This document shows positions 17,363-26,931 of a DNA stretch of 64,000 nucleotides, piece after piece (the stretch's first letter is position 1; every line of letters starts with the position of its first letter). The notes beneath the pieces are model-generated. The model had not been told where the DNA came from. It ran no database searches and was given only the letters and a program-made list of their open reading frames with translations. Made by a program: the position numbers and the translations under genes. This stretch comes from Hyphomonadaceae bacterium (lineage in GTDB: Bacteria; Pseudomonadota; Alphaproteobacteria; Caulobacterales; Aquidulcibacteraceae), in NCBI GenBank assembly GCA_021731815.1, contig JAKFWO010000006.1, positions 1,806 through 65,805 on the forward strand, read 5' to 3'.

Positions 17363-17607
17363 TCGGGCATGCCCTGCACTTCATCGAGGTTGCGGGCTTC
17401 CTCGGCCAGCAGGATCGGCACGCCGTCGCGAATGGGGAATGCCAGCCGCGCCTGTTGGCTCACCAATTCTCCCGCCGCCCGATCATGATGCAGCGGACCC
17501 CGGCTGACCGGGCAGACAAGGATTTCCAGCAATTTCGGGTCGGGCAATTTCGGGTCGGGCAATTTCGGGTCGGGCCCGGGGGCATGGTCACTCACGGAAT
17601 CTGTCAT
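17359..17607 (-). CDS. Trm112/YcaR family small protein with N-terminal PDPKL repeat
   Basis: 82 residues. The Trm112-like core runs [19 protein letters not shown]...[20 protein letters not shown], the usual YcaR-type sequence. These small proteins act as partners of methyltransferases or stay uncharacterised in bacteria. The N-terminus is extended by a tandem repeat, [15 protein letters not shown], encoded by three identical 15-bp units, so its length differs from relatives, which begin near [12 protein letters not shown]. The true start could be shorter, but an ATG exists only at 17607. Overlaps: 4 bp with murC and 4 bp with the DUF971 gene. Confidence 0.88.
   Translation of the reverse strand: MTDSVSDHAPGPDPKLPDPKLPDPKLLEILVCPVSRGPLHHDRAAGELVSQQARLAFPIRDGVPILLAEEARNLDEVQGMPE
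17530..17574. repeat. 15-bp tandem repeat inside the Trm112-like gene
   Basis: Three identical units of caatttcgggtcggg (17530, 17545, 17560). Each encodes five residues (PDPKL-type) in frame and reiterates the family's conserved N-terminal DPKLL sequence. Confidence 0.93.
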
Positions 17608-19037
17608 CCGCCCGCCTCCGCCAATTGGCCCGCCAGCGCCTGGGCATAGGATGTGATATCGCCCGCACCAAGGCAGATGACAAGATCCCCCGGCCGGCCA
17701 TGCTCCTTCACAAGTCCGGGAAGGGCCGCGAAATCCGGCAATTTCAGCGCACAGCGATGGCCGTGGCTGCGCAGACTGTCGACCAGTGCATCGGCATGGA
17801 TCCCGGGGATGGGCGCTTCGCCGGCGGTATAGACATCCGCCACCATCACGACATCCGAATCATTGAAGCAGGTCGAGAATTCCCCGAACAGATCCTGGAG
17901 TCGGCTGAACCGATGGGGCTGGACGACCGCGATTACCCGCGCGGTTTCGCCAGCCACCTCGCGCGCCGCCTTGAGCACGGCGGCGATTTCCTTCGGGTGA
18001 TGGCCGTAATCGTCGATGATGCGCAGGCCCTGCCAATTGCCAACGGTCGTGAAGCGCCGCTTGACGCCGGCAAATTGGGCCAGCGCACGCCGCATCGCCT
18101 GTCCCCCCACGCCGAGATTCCACCCCACAGCGATCGCCGCCAGCGCATTCTGCACATTATGCGCGCCCGCCATGGGCAGGAACACGTCGCGCATCTCGTC
18201 ATCCGAGCCATCGCGTCCGCGCAGCAACACATCGAATCGCGCGCCCTCGGGGCCCATGCGCAGATTGGCCGCGCGAATGTCCGCCTGTGGGGTGAAGCCA
18301 TAGGTGACGATCCGGCGGTCTTTCACACGGTCGACCAGTTTCTGGACTTCTTCGTGATCGAGGCAGACTACCCCAAAGCCATAAAAGGGCAGATCCCGGA
18401 CAAAGGTCTCGAACGCCGCCTTGAGCGCATCGAAACTCTTCCAATAATCGAGATGCTCGGGATCAATATTGGTGACAATGCCGATCGTGGGCCGCAGCCG
18501 GATAAAAGTGCCGTCGGATTCATCGGCTTCCGCCACGATCCACGCCCCGCGGCCGACCTTGGCATTGGAATTATAGGCGGCCATGATGCCGCCGCCGATC
18601 ACTGTCGGGTCGAAACCGGCCGCGTCGAGCAAGGTCGCGACCATGGTGGTGGTCGTGGTTTTGCCATGGGTCCCGGCCACCGCCACCGTCCATTTGACAC
18701 GCATGAGTTCGGCCAGCATCTCGGCACGCGGCACGATGGGCAGGCCGCGGCGGCGGGCTTCATCTACCTCTGGATTGCCCGGCTTTATGGCCGAGGAGAT
18801 AACCACGGCGCCGGCACCGCTGACATTACTGGCCTCATGCCCGACATAGACCCGCACGCCCTTCTGGATGAGCCTTTCGGTATTGGCCGAGGCTTTGGAA
18901 TCCGAACCCTGCACCCGCCAGCCGAGATCGATCATGACCTCGGCGATCGCCGACATCCCGATTCCGCCAATCCCGACGATATGGACGGGACCGAGATCGG
19001 TGGGGACAGGGCTCTTCAATATCTGGTTTGGCGACAT
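17604..19037 (-). CDS. murC: UDP-N-acetylmuramate--L-alanine ligase
   Basis: 477 residues, the normal length. MurC adds L-alanine to UDP-MurNAc with ATP, the first peptide step of peptidoglycan synthesis in the cytoplasm. Seen: the N-terminal Rossmann motif [23 protein letters not shown] loop [45 protein letters not shown], and the C-terminal domain with [18 protein letters not shown] and [12 protein letters not shown]. It lies 94 bp after murG and is followed, with a 4-bp overlap, by the Trm112-like, DUF971 and M23 genes. The usual murB-ddl-ftsQAZ genes are not downstream here. Confidence 0.97.
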   Translation of the reverse strand: MSPNQILKSPVPTDLGPVHIVGIGGIGMSAIAEVMIDLGWRVQGSDSKASANTERLIQKGVRVYVGHEASNVSGAGAVVISSAIKPGNPEVDEARRRGLPIVPRAEMLAELMRVKWTVAVAGTHGKTTTTTMVATLLDAAGFDPTVIGGGIMAAYNSNAKVGRGAWIVAEADESDGTFIRLRPTIGIVTNIDPEHLDYWKSFDALKAAFETFVRDLPFYGFGVVCLDHEEVQKLVDRVKDRRIVTYGFTPQADIRAANLRMGPEGARFDVLLRGRDGSDDEMRDVFLPMAGAHNVQNALAAIAVGWNLGVGGQAMRRALAQFAGVKRRFTTVGNWQGLRIIDDYGHHPKEIAAVLKAAREVAGETARVIAVVQPHRFSRLQDLFGEFSTCFNDSDVVMVADVYTAGEAPIPGIHADALVDSLRSHGHRCALKLPDFAALPGLVKEHGRPGDLVICLGAGDITSYAQALAGQLAEAGG

Positions 19038-19131
19038 GGGGGTTCCGGGCCTGAGAAAGACGCCCTCGGGTCATAAATCGAATCCCGGCATTTTCAATGC
19101 GGAAAACCGCGCAGCGCCGGTCGGGGCGCGA

Positions 19132-20280
19132 TCACCCGCTGGCAACGCTTTCGGCAAGATCCGCCAGCCGCTGGGCCGCATCCACCCGGCCCAGCCCGCG
19201 CGCGGCTTCCGCCCGGCGCAGCAGAAATCCCGGATCATTGAGCCGGTCCGTGAGCAAGGCCGTCAGCGCGGGGGCGGTGAATTCCGCCTCGCCCAGCATA
19301 TCGGCAGCGCGTCCCGCGACAAGCGATTCGGCATTCGCGGTCTGGTGGTCATCGGCGGCGATCGCCAGCGGCACGAGGATCGAAGGCCGGCCAATGGCGG
19401 CGATCTCGGTGACCGAGGACGCCCCCGCCCGCGCGATGATGAGATGCGCATTGGCCATGCGCGCGCCGATATCGGCAAAGAAGGGCGCACATTCGGCCTT
19501 CACGCCGGCTTCGGCATAGCGGGCTTGCGCATCTGCCTGCTGGTCGGCGCGAACCTGGTGGACGATTTCGAGCCGCCGGCGAAGTTCAGGGTCGAGGGCA
19601 GCAATTGCATCGGGAATGATGTCGCCAAGAATCCGCGCGCCCTGGCTTCCTCCAATCGCCAGCAAACGGATCGTTCCGCCCGGCGGCAGCGCGGGATAGG
19701 CCAGAGCGCGCGCCGCGATGATCGGTTCGCGCACCGGATTTCCGGTCAGCCGCTTGCGGGATTCAAGGCGAGGTGCCAGCCGGTCAAGGCGCTCGAAACC
19801 ACAGGCGATGATCGTGGCATCGCCCGCAAAAAACCGGTTGACGCGCCCCAATACCGCATTCTGTTCATGGATGAGGATGGGAATGCCCAGATCCCGCGCT
19901 GCCCACAAGGCGGGAAAGGATGGATAGCCGCCAAATCCGGCGACAATGGCCGGTCGCAATTGCAGAAGCCGCTCCTTGGCGCGGGTAATGCCGCGCAGGA
20001 TTTTCCCGCCCGCGCGCAGCCAATTGACCGGATTTTTCCCTGCAAGGCTCGCGGCTTCCACAAATTCCTGGGCATCTGCCGGGAAATCCTTGGCATAGAC
20101 CCCTCCGCGCGGGTCGGTCATCAGCAGGATCCGGAAGCCGCGCGCGCGCAACGACGCTGCAAAGGCCGCAGCCGGGAACATATGCCCGCCGGTTCCTCCC
20201 GCCGCGATCACGACGAGCCGGTCCCGTCCGGGCGTTGCAGAAGATTGCAGCGCATTCATCCTGGATTTCGGCTTATTCAT
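19132..20280 (-). CDS. murG: UDP-GlcNAc:lipid I N-acetylglucosaminyltransferase
   Basis: MurG converts lipid I to lipid II at the inner face of the membrane. Starting at the ATG at 20280 (MNKPKSRMNAL) gives 382 residues; an alternative ATG lies 21 bp downstream, and no strong ribosome site separates them. Motifs: VVIAAGGTGGHMFPAAAFA (glycine-rich loop), VAGFGGYPSFPALWAA, HEQNAVLGRVNRFF, LAIGGSQGARIL, HLIIARAGASSVTEIAAIGR, VPLAIAADDHQTANAESL. It probably starts the murG-murC-Trm112-DUF971-M23 group on the minus strand. Confidence 0.96.
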   Translation of the reverse strand: MNKPKSRMNALQSSATPGRDRLVVIAAGGTGGHMFPAAAFAASLRARGFRILLMTDPRGGVYAKDFPADAQEFVEAASLAGKNPVNWLRAGGKILRGITRAKERLLQLRPAIVAGFGGYPSFPALWAARDLGIPILIHEQNAVLGRVNRFFAGDATIIACGFERLDRLAPRLESRKRLTGNPVREPIIAARALAYPALPPGGTIRLLAIGGSQGARILGDIIPDAIAALDPELRRRLEIVHQVRADQQADAQARYAEAGVKAECAPFFADIGARMANAHLIIARAGASSVTEIAAIGRPSILVPLAIAADDHQTANAESLVAGRAADMLGEAEFTAPALTALLTDRLNDPGFLLRRAEAARGLGRVDAAQRLADLAESVASG

Positions 20281-20453
20281 GTCCGGACCGCCCTTGTTGA
20301 CCCGCGTATCGTCCGGACCACGCCGATCCCGACACCCCGCGATCAATCAGCCAATAAGGCTTACAAGTCGCTAACGTGGAATCCACTGGAAAGCAGCCGG
20401 GTATCGCAGCGCCAAATTCCCGTCCGCCCCCCCCCACCGGCACGGGAGCCATT

Positions 20454-21179
20454 TCAGGGAAACAGCATCTTTCGCGACCACAGGGCGCTTTCATTCTCTC
20501 CTGCCGGTCGACTGAAGGCGATCCGTTCATGCAGGCGAAAGGGCCGGTCGCGCCAGAATTCCATGGCGACGGGCCACAGGCGATAGCCCTTCCAGTGCGG
20601 CGGGCGCGGGATGGCCCCCGTTCCGAATCGCAAGGCGGTTTGCGCCACCCGGGTTTCGAGGTCGAGGCGTCCCTCCATCGGGTCCGATTGCCGCGAGGCC
20701 CATGCCCCGATGCGCGCCAACCGCGCACGGCTGGCGAAATAGGCATCGGCTTCGGCTTCCGTGACCTCGGTCAGGGAACCGCGCAGACGGATCTGTCGGC
20801 GCAGGCTTTTCCAGTGGAAGCACAAGGCCGCCTGGGGATTGACTGCGATCTGGCGACCCTTCGCGCTCAGGGAATTGGTGTAGAAGACAAAACCGCCGGC
20901 ATCAAAATCCTTGAGAAGCACCATGCGCACATCGGGCAACCCATCGGCATCGGCGGTGGCAAGCGCCATGGCATTGGCATCATTGGGCTCGGTTTGCCGC
21001 GCCTTCCCCAGCCATTCGGCAAACAAGACGAGCGGATCGGCCGCCGGCGACAGCGGCCCCTGTTCCCTTTCCCCGCTATTGGCGTATTCGGCCTCATCCG
21101 GGCTCGGCGGAATCAGACCCTCGGCCCGCGCCCGGGCGAGAAGTCCGGGTTCATCCGGTTCGAGGGATTTGTCTGACAT
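20454..21179 (-). CDS. pdxH: Pyridoxine/pyridoxamine 5'-phosphate oxidase
   Basis: 241 residues. This FMN enzyme oxidises PNP or PMP to pyridoxal 5'-phosphate. Family motifs: [40 protein letters not shown] (FMN phosphate site), [19 protein letters not shown], and the C-terminal [20 protein letters not shown]...HER. The N-terminus carries about 35 extra residues before the conserved core. It follows lysA by 60 bp on the same strand, which is apt because LysA uses the pyridoxal phosphate that PdxH makes. Confidence 0.95.
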   Translation of the reverse strand: MSDKSLEPDEPGLLARARAEGLIPPSPDEAEYANSGEREQGPLSPAADPLVLFAEWLGKARQTEPNDANAMALATADADGLPDVRMVLLKDFDAGGFVFYTNSLSAKGRQIAVNPQAALCFHWKSLRRQIRLRGSLTEVTEAEADAYFASRARLARIGAWASRQSDPMEGRLDLETRVAQTALRFGTGAIPRPPHWKGYRLWPVAMEFWRDRPFRLHERIAFSRPAGENESALWSRKMLFP

Positions 21180-21239
21180 CCTTCATCTCCTGGCCAAATC
21201 CTGTGGCCAAAACAACATCCGGCCGCCAACCATTCACGC

Positions 21240-22505
21240 TCAGCGCGCAAGCCATTGGGCCAAAGGCTCGCGCGCCAGCATCTCGTCGAGCACCGGGCGC
21301 CGGCGCACCACAGCGTGTTCGGCCCCGCGAACGAGGATTTCCGCCGCCAGCGGTCGCGAATTATATTCCGACCCCATCGAGGCACCATAGGCCCCGGCCG
21401 AAAACAATGCCACGAGATCCCCGGCCTCCAGCGGCGGCAATAGCCGGTTCTCGCCGAACAGGTCCGAGGTCTCGCAGATCGGCCCGACCACATCAACGGG
21501 GACGGGCTCTCCGCGCGGACGGCCCACGGGCTCGATGGCGTGAAACGCATCATAAAGTGCCGGACGCATCAGATCATTCATGCCGGCATCGAGCACCAGA
21601 AAATTCCGGCTCTCACCGCGTTTGAAATAGATGACTTCGCTCAGCAATATCCCGGAATTGCCGGCGATCAGGCGCCCGGGCTCGAAAATCAGCAGCCCAG
21701 GAAAATCACCGGCCGCACGCGCCACCATCGTCCCATAGGCCGCTGGCTGGGCGTGGGTTTCGCCCTCGTCATAGGGAATGGCCAGCCCGCCGCCCAGATC
21801 GATCCGGGGAACCCCGATCCCCTCGGCCCCGAGCGCCCGCGCCAGCGCAAAGACTTTGCCGAAGGCGCGCTCCATCGGTGCGAGATCCCCGATCTGGCTG
21901 CCGATATGGACGGCGAGGCCCTGGAAATCGAGACTCTGATGTTCGATCACGCGGCGCACCAGTGCCGGAGCCTCGGCCATGGGGACGCCGAATTTGACCT
22001 CCGCCCCACCGGTCGAGATCTTGGCATGACCGCCAGCCCCGATATCGGGATTGACCCGGATCGCCACCGATGCCCGCAGCCCCGTCGCGGCCGCGCAGGC
22101 AGCAAGGGCCTCGAGTTCGGGCGCACTTTCGACATTGAACTGGAAAATGCCGGCCACAAGCCCGGCCACAAGTTCGGCGCGTGTCTTGCCGACACCGGAA
22201 AACACGATGCGCCCTGCCGGAATGCCGGCCGCCAGCGCCCGCGCCAGCTCGCCGCCCGACACTACATCGGCCCCGGCACCGCATTGCGCCAATGTCGCCA
22301 GCACCGAGAGATTGGAATTGGCCTTGACCGAAAAGGCGATGAGCCGCGGGCGGGGCCCGATCGCTTCATCCAGCACATGAAAATGGCGGCGCAAGGTGGC
22401 GTCCGAATAGACATAAGACGGCGTTCCCCAGGCGCGCGCCAATGCGGCCAGAGGAACGTCCTCGCACCATAATTCGCCCTGACGCCGGTGAAAAAAATGG
22501 GTCAC
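21240..22505 (-). CDS. lysA: Diaminopimelate decarboxylase
   Basis: 421 residues, the usual size. It decarboxylates meso-diaminopimelate to L-lysine with PLP. Seen: FSVKANSNLSVLATLAQCGA (Lys binds PLP), GADVVSGGELARALAAGIPA, the HIGSQIGDL motif, DLGGGLAIPYDEGE, FEPGRLIAGNSGILL and the active-site CETSDLFGENRLLP, followed by GDLVALFSAGAYGASMGSEYN. It lies in the classic argH-lptM-lysA order, 67 bp after lptM. Confidence 0.97.
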   Translation of the reverse strand: MTHFFHRRQGELWCEDVPLAALARAWGTPSYVYSDATLRRHFHVLDEAIGPRPRLIAFSVKANSNLSVLATLAQCGAGADVVSGGELARALAAGIPAGRIVFSGVGKTRAELVAGLVAGIFQFNVESAPELEALAACAAATGLRASVAIRVNPDIGAGGHAKISTGGAEVKFGVPMAEAPALVRRVIEHQSLDFQGLAVHIGSQIGDLAPMERAFGKVFALARALGAEGIGVPRIDLGGGLAIPYDEGETHAQPAAYGTMVARAAGDFPGLLIFEPGRLIAGNSGILLSEVIYFKRGESRNFLVLDAGMNDLMRPALYDAFHAIEPVGRPRGEPVPVDVVGPICETSDLFGENRLLPPLEAGDLVALFSAGAYGASMGSEYNSRPLAAEILVRGAEHAVVRRRPVLDEMLAREPLAQWLAR

Positions 22506-22572
22506 ATGCGGCCCGATGGCTGGAGGTCAGATGAAATTTCATTACGCGGCACCTGCCCGTATCGATGCCCGT

Positions 22573-22890
22573 TCAATGCCGCGGATTCTCGCCGGCGGGC
22601 GTGGGCGGATCGGCCGGGATCGGGATTTGCCGCGTCTGGCGGGTGCTGCCATTGGCGGGGGAATTCCCGGCCGCGTCTTTGGTACCGGCCGCTTTTTCGG
22701 ATTCCGCACGCGCCACGGCTTCGGCGCGCTTTGCCGCTTCCTCGGCCCGCTTCTGCGCCTCATATTGGGCGCGCGCGCTGCCGAACAAAGGCGGCGCGGG
22801 CTCAAGCGGGCCACGAATTCCGCAGGCTGCCAAAACGAGGCACCCCGCCATCACCGCCATCTTCCGGGATGTCGCATAAATCCGGTTCAT
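22573..22890 (-). CDS. lptM: LptM-like lipoprotein
   Basis: 105 residues. A lipoprotein signal ([13 protein letters not shown], Cys near residue 23) is followed at once by [11 protein letters not shown], the CGxxGPL motif of LptM (formerly YifL), the outer-membrane lipoprotein that helps oxidative maturation of the LptDE LPS translocon. The rest is a long alanine- and charge-rich tail ([20 protein letters not shown]) typical of alphaproteobacterial members. Its place between argH and lysA is conserved. It overlaps argH by 4 bp (ATGA type). Confidence 0.87.
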   Translation of the reverse strand: MNRIYATSRKMAVMAGCLVLAACGIRGPLEPAPPLFGSARAQYEAQKRAEEAAKRAEAVARAESEKAAGTKDAAGNSPANGSTRQTRQIPIPADPPTPAGENPRH

Positions 22891-24380
22891 TGCCCGTCCT
22901 CCATACCAGGTTCTTTTGTCTCCGGTTCCTCGATCCCGAGTTCCTGCCGCCAGCGCGCAATCTGTTCGCGCACCCTCACGGGTGCGGTACCCCCGAAAGA
23001 GAGCCGTGCAGCAACCGAGGCCTCCACCGTCAGCAAAGCCTGCGCCTCCGCGGTAAACCGGGGTTCAATCGCCTGAAATTCAGCAAGCGGCAAGTCTTCC
23101 AGCGAGGACAAGCCCAGTTCTTCGGCCCGCCGGACCGCGGCACCCGCCACATGATGGGCGGTGCGAAACGGCATGGCCAGCGCACGCACCAGCCCGTCGG
23201 CGAGGTCGGTGGCGGTCGAAAAGCCGCGCGCGGCGGCAGCACGCATCGCGGCACGATCGAAAGTGGTCGTCGCGATCATGCCGGTCATCGCCCCGACCAT
23301 GAGTGCAAAGGAATCGAAGGCCTCGAATACCAGCGCCTTGTCCTCCTGCAAATCCTTGGAATAAGCGAGCGGCAGCGCCCTGACGATCGACAACAACGCC
23401 GCCGAATTCGCCGCGATCCGCGCGGCCTTGGCCCGCACCAGTTCGGCGGCATCGGGATTGCGCTTTTGCGGCATGATCGACGACCCGGTCGACCATTCAT
23501 CCGACAGGCGCGCAAAGCCGAATTGCGGCGAGGTCCACAGCACGATCTCCTCGGCCAGCCGCGAGAGATGCACCGCCGCAATTGCCAGCGCACCCAATGC
23601 CTCCAGCGCAAAATCGCGCGCCGAAACAGCGTCGAGCGAATTGGCCATCGGTCCGTCGAAGCCAAGCGCGAGCGCAGTCGCTTCCCGGTCGATCGGATAG
23701 GCTGTCCCCGCCAGCGCCGCCGCGCCGAGCGGGCACTCATCGGCACTGGACCACGCCGCACGCAGGCGCCGGTCATCACGCGCAATCATCTCGACATAGG
23801 CCAACAAATGGTGGCCGAGGGTTACCGGTTGCGCCGTCTGCAAATGAGTGAAGCCCGGCAGGATCCAGTCGGCATGGGCTTCTGCGCACCGGACAAGGCC
23901 TATTTGCAGGGCCTCGAGCGAATGGCTCGCCGCGAGCAGCGCCCGCCGGGTCCACAGCTTGAAATCCGTCGCCACCTGGTCGTTGCGCGAGCGCCCCGTA
24001 TGCAGACGCTTGCCGGCTTCCCCGATGCGTTCGGTCAGCCGCGCCTCGATATTGAGATGAATATCTTCCAGATCCTCGGAAAATTCGAACTGCCCGGCAG
24101 CGATTTCTGCACCAATCGCGTCAAGGCCCTCCTGAATGGCCTTTTCATCGTCCGACGAAATGATCCCTTGGGCGGCCAGCATCGCGGCATGGGCTTTGGA
24201 GCCTTCGATATCCTCGCGCCACAGGCGCTGATCGACCGCGATCGAGGCATTGATGGCGCGCATCAGCGCACCGGGCCCGCGATTGAATCGGCCACCCCAC
24301 AGGCCCTGCGCGCCCGAAGGCCCGATCGGAACCGGCCCGGATTTTCCGGCGGTCGGGGGTGATGTGTCAATCCCGGTCAC
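22887..24380 (-). CDS. argH: Argininosuccinate lyase
   Basis: 497 residues, slightly long because of a proline-rich N-terminal extension before [14 protein letters not shown]. It cleaves argininosuccinate to arginine and fumarate. Motifs: ANAS-type start ([20 protein letters not shown]), [37 protein letters not shown], and the fumarase/ASL signature [16 protein letters not shown], with the catalytic serine in the GSS loop. It is the first gene of argH-lptM-lysA. Confidence 0.97.
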   Translation of the reverse strand: MTGIDTSPPTAGKSGPVPIGPSGAQGLWGGRFNRGPGALMRAINASIAVDQRLWREDIEGSKAHAAMLAAQGIISSDDEKAIQEGLDAIGAEIAAGQFEFSEDLEDIHLNIEARLTERIGEAGKRLHTGRSRNDQVATDFKLWTRRALLAASHSLEALQIGLVRCAEAHADWILPGFTHLQTAQPVTLGHHLLAYVEMIARDDRRLRAAWSSADECPLGAAALAGTAYPIDREATALALGFDGPMANSLDAVSARDFALEALGALAIAAVHLSRLAEEIVLWTSPQFGFARLSDEWSTGSSIMPQKRNPDAAELVRAKAARIAANSAALLSIVRALPLAYSKDLQEDKALVFEAFDSFALMVGAMTGMIATTTFDRAAMRAAAARGFSTATDLADGLVRALAMPFRTAHHVAGAAVRRAEELGLSSLEDLPLAEFQAIEPRFTAEAQALLTVEASVAARLSFGGTAPVRVREQIARWRQELGIEEPETKEPGMEDGQ

Positions 24381-24451
24381 AATTTCACGTCCTTTTCGAT
24401 GCCAAAAATCCGGATACTCTCAGGAGGCCGGCAAGTTCACGAAGCAGGCAA

Positions 24452-24931
24452 TCACATCAGAAAGGAATGCAGCGTCATCCCGTTCCGGCCCTGTCCATAT
24501 TGGGCAAGCCAGGCCGCCATCGCGCGCGCGGTCAGCGGGCGGATCCCATCTTCCGCGCGCAAGGCAGCGATCCTCTTCCGCGCTTTTTCGGCCCGCGTCC
24601 ACAGGGTGATTGCGGTCAGAATGGCAAGGAGCCCCAATAACCCGCGCAGCATGCCGCCCGAAACCAGCAGAATGAGCCCGGCGAGGGTAAGCCCCACCGC
24701 CCCCCATTGGCCCCAGCCCTCGGGTTCCTCATAAAAGAATTCGTGAAAGGGAAACCCGGTGAGATCAAACCCGTTGCGGCGCAACCGCGCGAGGAATGCC
24801 TGCGCCTCCTTCCCCTGAAGATGATCGTTCAGAACAAAATCCAGATTCACCGCCGCACCAAAGCTTTCAGCCGCGGATTGCAACACGGCGCTCTCGGCAG
24901 CAAGGAACCCCGAATGCTGGCTTTCCGTCAT
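24452..24931 (-). CDS. Small membrane protein, unknown function
   Basis: I do not recognise the family. Starting at the ATG at 24931 (MTESQHSGFLAAESAVLQSA) gives 159 residues and leaves 49 bp after the RidA gene; a longer frame (from 25048) would run into that gene and looks unlikely. An N-terminal soluble part (residues 1-75) is followed by two adjacent hydrophobic segments, WGAVGLTLAGLILLVSGGML and GLLGLLAILTAITLW, then a basic, soluble C-terminal tail. The RidA gene and this gene share strand and probably a transcript. Confidence 0.6.
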   Translation of the reverse strand: MTESQHSGFLAAESAVLQSAAESFGAAVNLDFVLNDHLQGKEAQAFLARLRRNGFDLTGFPFHEFFYEEPEGWGQWGAVGLTLAGLILLVSGGMLRGLLGLLAILTAITLWTRAEKARKRIAALRAEDGIRPLTARAMAAWLAQYGQGRNGMTLHSFLM

Positions 24932-24980
24932 CGCGCGCGCACTCCGGAACCCGGAGGATACGAAATCCCGGGACAGAATC

Positions 24981-25409
24981 TCACAGATATCGTTCCGTTT
25001 CCCGCGGAAGCCGCGCGGTGGTTTCGATCTCGATCCGGATGGCTTCATTGATGAAGCCGGTCACCAGGGTCGTATTCGCAGGCTTGGCACCCCGGCAATA
25101 TTCGCCAATGATCGGCGCGACAATCGCAAAATCTCCGGCATCTGCCAGAAAGACCTGTATCCGGATGATATCATCCAGAGACCCGCGCGCCTGATGCAGG
25201 GCAGAGGCAATATTCCGGAAAGTCTGCCGGGTCTGTTCGGCGACATCGGGGCTGATTTCGCCAGACTGATATTCATATCCCGTGGTTCCCGAGACGAAAA
25301 CCCAGTCGCCCCCGGAATCGGGCACGATCACCGCCCGCGAATAGGCCGCCAATTCCTCAAATTTCGAGCCTGAGCTGATTCGTCGTCGAGTACGCATGCG
25401 AGGTTCCAT
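24981..25409 (-). CDS. RidA family protein (YjgF/YER057c/UK114)
   Basis: 142 residues. RidA proteins hydrolyse reactive enamine/imine intermediates made by PLP enzymes. Seen: the N-terminal beta strands with WVFVSGTTGYEYQSGEISPD, central VAEQTRQTFRNIASALHQAR, and the C-terminal TTLVTGFINEAIRIEIETTA. The archetype has an arginine in the substrate pocket (R105 in IVEIEAIAR); here the matching stretch is IRIEIETTARL, so the arginine is probably kept. There is a charged N-terminal extension of about 15 residues. A subgroup with a different substrate is possible. Confidence 0.85.
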   Translation of the reverse strand: MEPRMRTRRRISSGSKFEELAAYSRAVIVPDSGGDWVFVSGTTGYEYQSGEISPDVAEQTRQTFRNIASALHQARGSLDDIIRIQVFLADAGDFAIVAPIIGEYCRGAKPANTTLVTGFINEAIRIEIETTARLPRETERYL

Positions 25410-25860
25410 TCATCCGAACAGGTTCCCTGATCCGGTGGAGACGGGCGGAAGGGGCAACCGGCTTCTCCATTTGGCGCTATCCCGATTTCCTTGCAAATGG
25501 TCCCGGCATCATTTCCCGGATTTCGGGACCAGCCGGGAGGATCAGGGCTAAAGATCGGTTGTCCCAACCGATGCCCGGTTTTGTTAAATGCGTGAAGCGC
25601 ATCCCACAGCGCGCGTCGCCGTCACGCGGATTGAAATCACTGCCCAAACCCGGCGCGCCAGGGTGACCAATTTCCCGTGGCGTGCCACAAACGCAACACA
25701 CATCCGAATCCATCCCGTGCCCCAAACAACAATCGCCCGCAAGCGCTTCTGATTATATTGACAAATTTCTTATTTCTTTCTGCGTTCTGCCCTGAAAGCC
25801 ATCCCTTTCGTCACATCCCTTTGATTGGAACGTGAAGCCGGCTTCTTGCTACATCGTCCC
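25410..25860. other. Intergenic region, 451 bp
   Basis: This is the space between the divergent RidA and DUF1223 genes. The right-hand 100 bp is AT-rich (ttgacaaatttcttatttct at 25759) and may hold a promoter for the DUF1223 gene. I see no small gene or RNA signature. Confidence 0.5.
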
Positions 25861-26625
25861 ATGAACAGATCCTCACTCACTCCCCGCGTCATCGCCAGCG
25901 GTGCCGTTTTTACTGCGCTTCTCATGACATTTGCCTCAGGCGGAGCCGCTCCGCGCGAAAGCACCGGCGGCGCGGGCGGGACGGTCTTTAAACAGGCCGG
26001 ATTTTCGCCCGTCGTGGTCGAATTGTTTACGTCCCAGGGCTGCTCATCCTGCCCGGCGGCCAATGCGGTAATGGCGACCTATGCCAACCGCCAGGATGTT
26101 CTGCCTCTCGCACTTGGCGTGACCTATTGGGATTATCTGGGCTGGAAAGATACCTTTGCCGACCCTCAATTCACCAAACGCCAGCAGGATTATGTGATCC
26201 GCATGGGATTGCGCTCCATGTATACCCCGCAGGCCGTGATCGACGGCGTGACGGAGACCGTGGGCTCCAAGAGCCAGCAGGTCGAACGCCTGATCCGCGA
26301 ACGGATTACCGCGACCGCCAAACGATCGGCCAGTGTCTTTTTCAGCGTCAATTCTCCCATGCCGATGACCAAAATTCTCGCGCCCGAAGGTGCCGATGTC
26401 TGGCTGGTCGGATTTAAACCCGGCATGCAGAACGTCGCCGTGAAGGCCGGAGAAAACCGGGGCCGCACGGTCGAACATTACAATGCAGCGACCAGCCTGC
26501 GACGCGTTGGCCGGGTTTCCCAGGGCCCGTTTTACGCCTATCTCGATACGTGCAAGCCCTCCTGCGCGGTCGTCGTCCAGCGTCCAAATTCCGGCGAGAT
26601 CCTGGGGACCGGCGTTACCGGATAA
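25861..26625 (+). CDS. DUF1223 thioredoxin-like exported protein
   Basis: 254 residues from the ATG at 25861 (MNRSSLTPRVIASGAVFTAL), which gives a proper signal peptide; the longer frame starts 36 bp upstream without a signal. The mature part begins with VVELFTSQGCSSCPAANAVM, a thioredoxin fold with a CSSC pair, followed by the family's GVTYWDYLGWKDTFADPQFT and YTPQAVIDGV. DUF1223 proteins are periplasmic or secreted and uncharacterised; a disulfide role is inferred from the CxxC. A DTCKPSC pair near the C-terminus could form a second disulfide. Confidence 0.87.
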   Translation: MNRSSLTPRVIASGAVFTALLMTFASGGAAPRESTGGAGGTVFKQAGFSPVVVELFTSQGCSSCPAANAVMATYANRQDVLPLALGVTYWDYLGWKDTFADPQFTKRQQDYVIRMGLRSMYTPQAVIDGVTETVGSKSQQVERLIRERITATAKRSASVFFSVNSPMPMTKILAPEGADVWLVGFKPGMQNVAVKAGENRGRTVEHYNAATSLRRVGRVSQGPFYAYLDTCKPSCAVVVQRPNSGEILGTGVTG

Positions 26626-26931
26626 TCAGCCCTCCCCGTCACCCCCGGCACCGACCCGGCACGACAATCGCCGGCTTTCAGCCATGCGGGACAAATTTGG
26701 TCCGCGTCAACAAATCCCTCGGTGAAGCCTCAACGGGTGAAAGCTCCGCGGCCAGCACTCCAGGGGCGGACCAATGGCGGAACAAGGGCGAACCCGATCC
26801 GCATTTCTTGCGGGTCGGGTTCCCTGTTCACCGAAAATCTACGTATCAAGAATCCAGCTCGCCCGAACCGGGACCTCGTCAGCCGAACAGCATGTCACGA
26901 GCCCCGGGGGCGCACTCCGTCCTTAACCGGT
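26626..26931. other. Convergent intergenic region with a long inverted repeat
   Basis: The gap between the convergent DUF1223 and recA genes. At 26790-26822 a 14-bp stem (GAACCCGATCCGCA with TGCGGGTCGGGTTC, one G-T wobble, 5-base loop) forms a strong hairpin; flanking AACA...TGTT extends it loosely. It has no T run on either strand, so it may be a weak bidirectional terminator or only a transcript-end stabiliser. I see no gene. Confidence 0.55.

Noticed and set aside
18868-20586. A 572-codon plus-strand frame over murG
   Set aside because: It is antisense to murG and murC; the product is arginine/glycine-rich with no domain.
22151-22174. 12-bp tandem repeat inside lysA (two ggccacaag units)
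   Set aside because: The protein here (ELVAGLVAGIFQF) has normal length for the family, so the repeat is likely coincidence of sequence and not a duplication.
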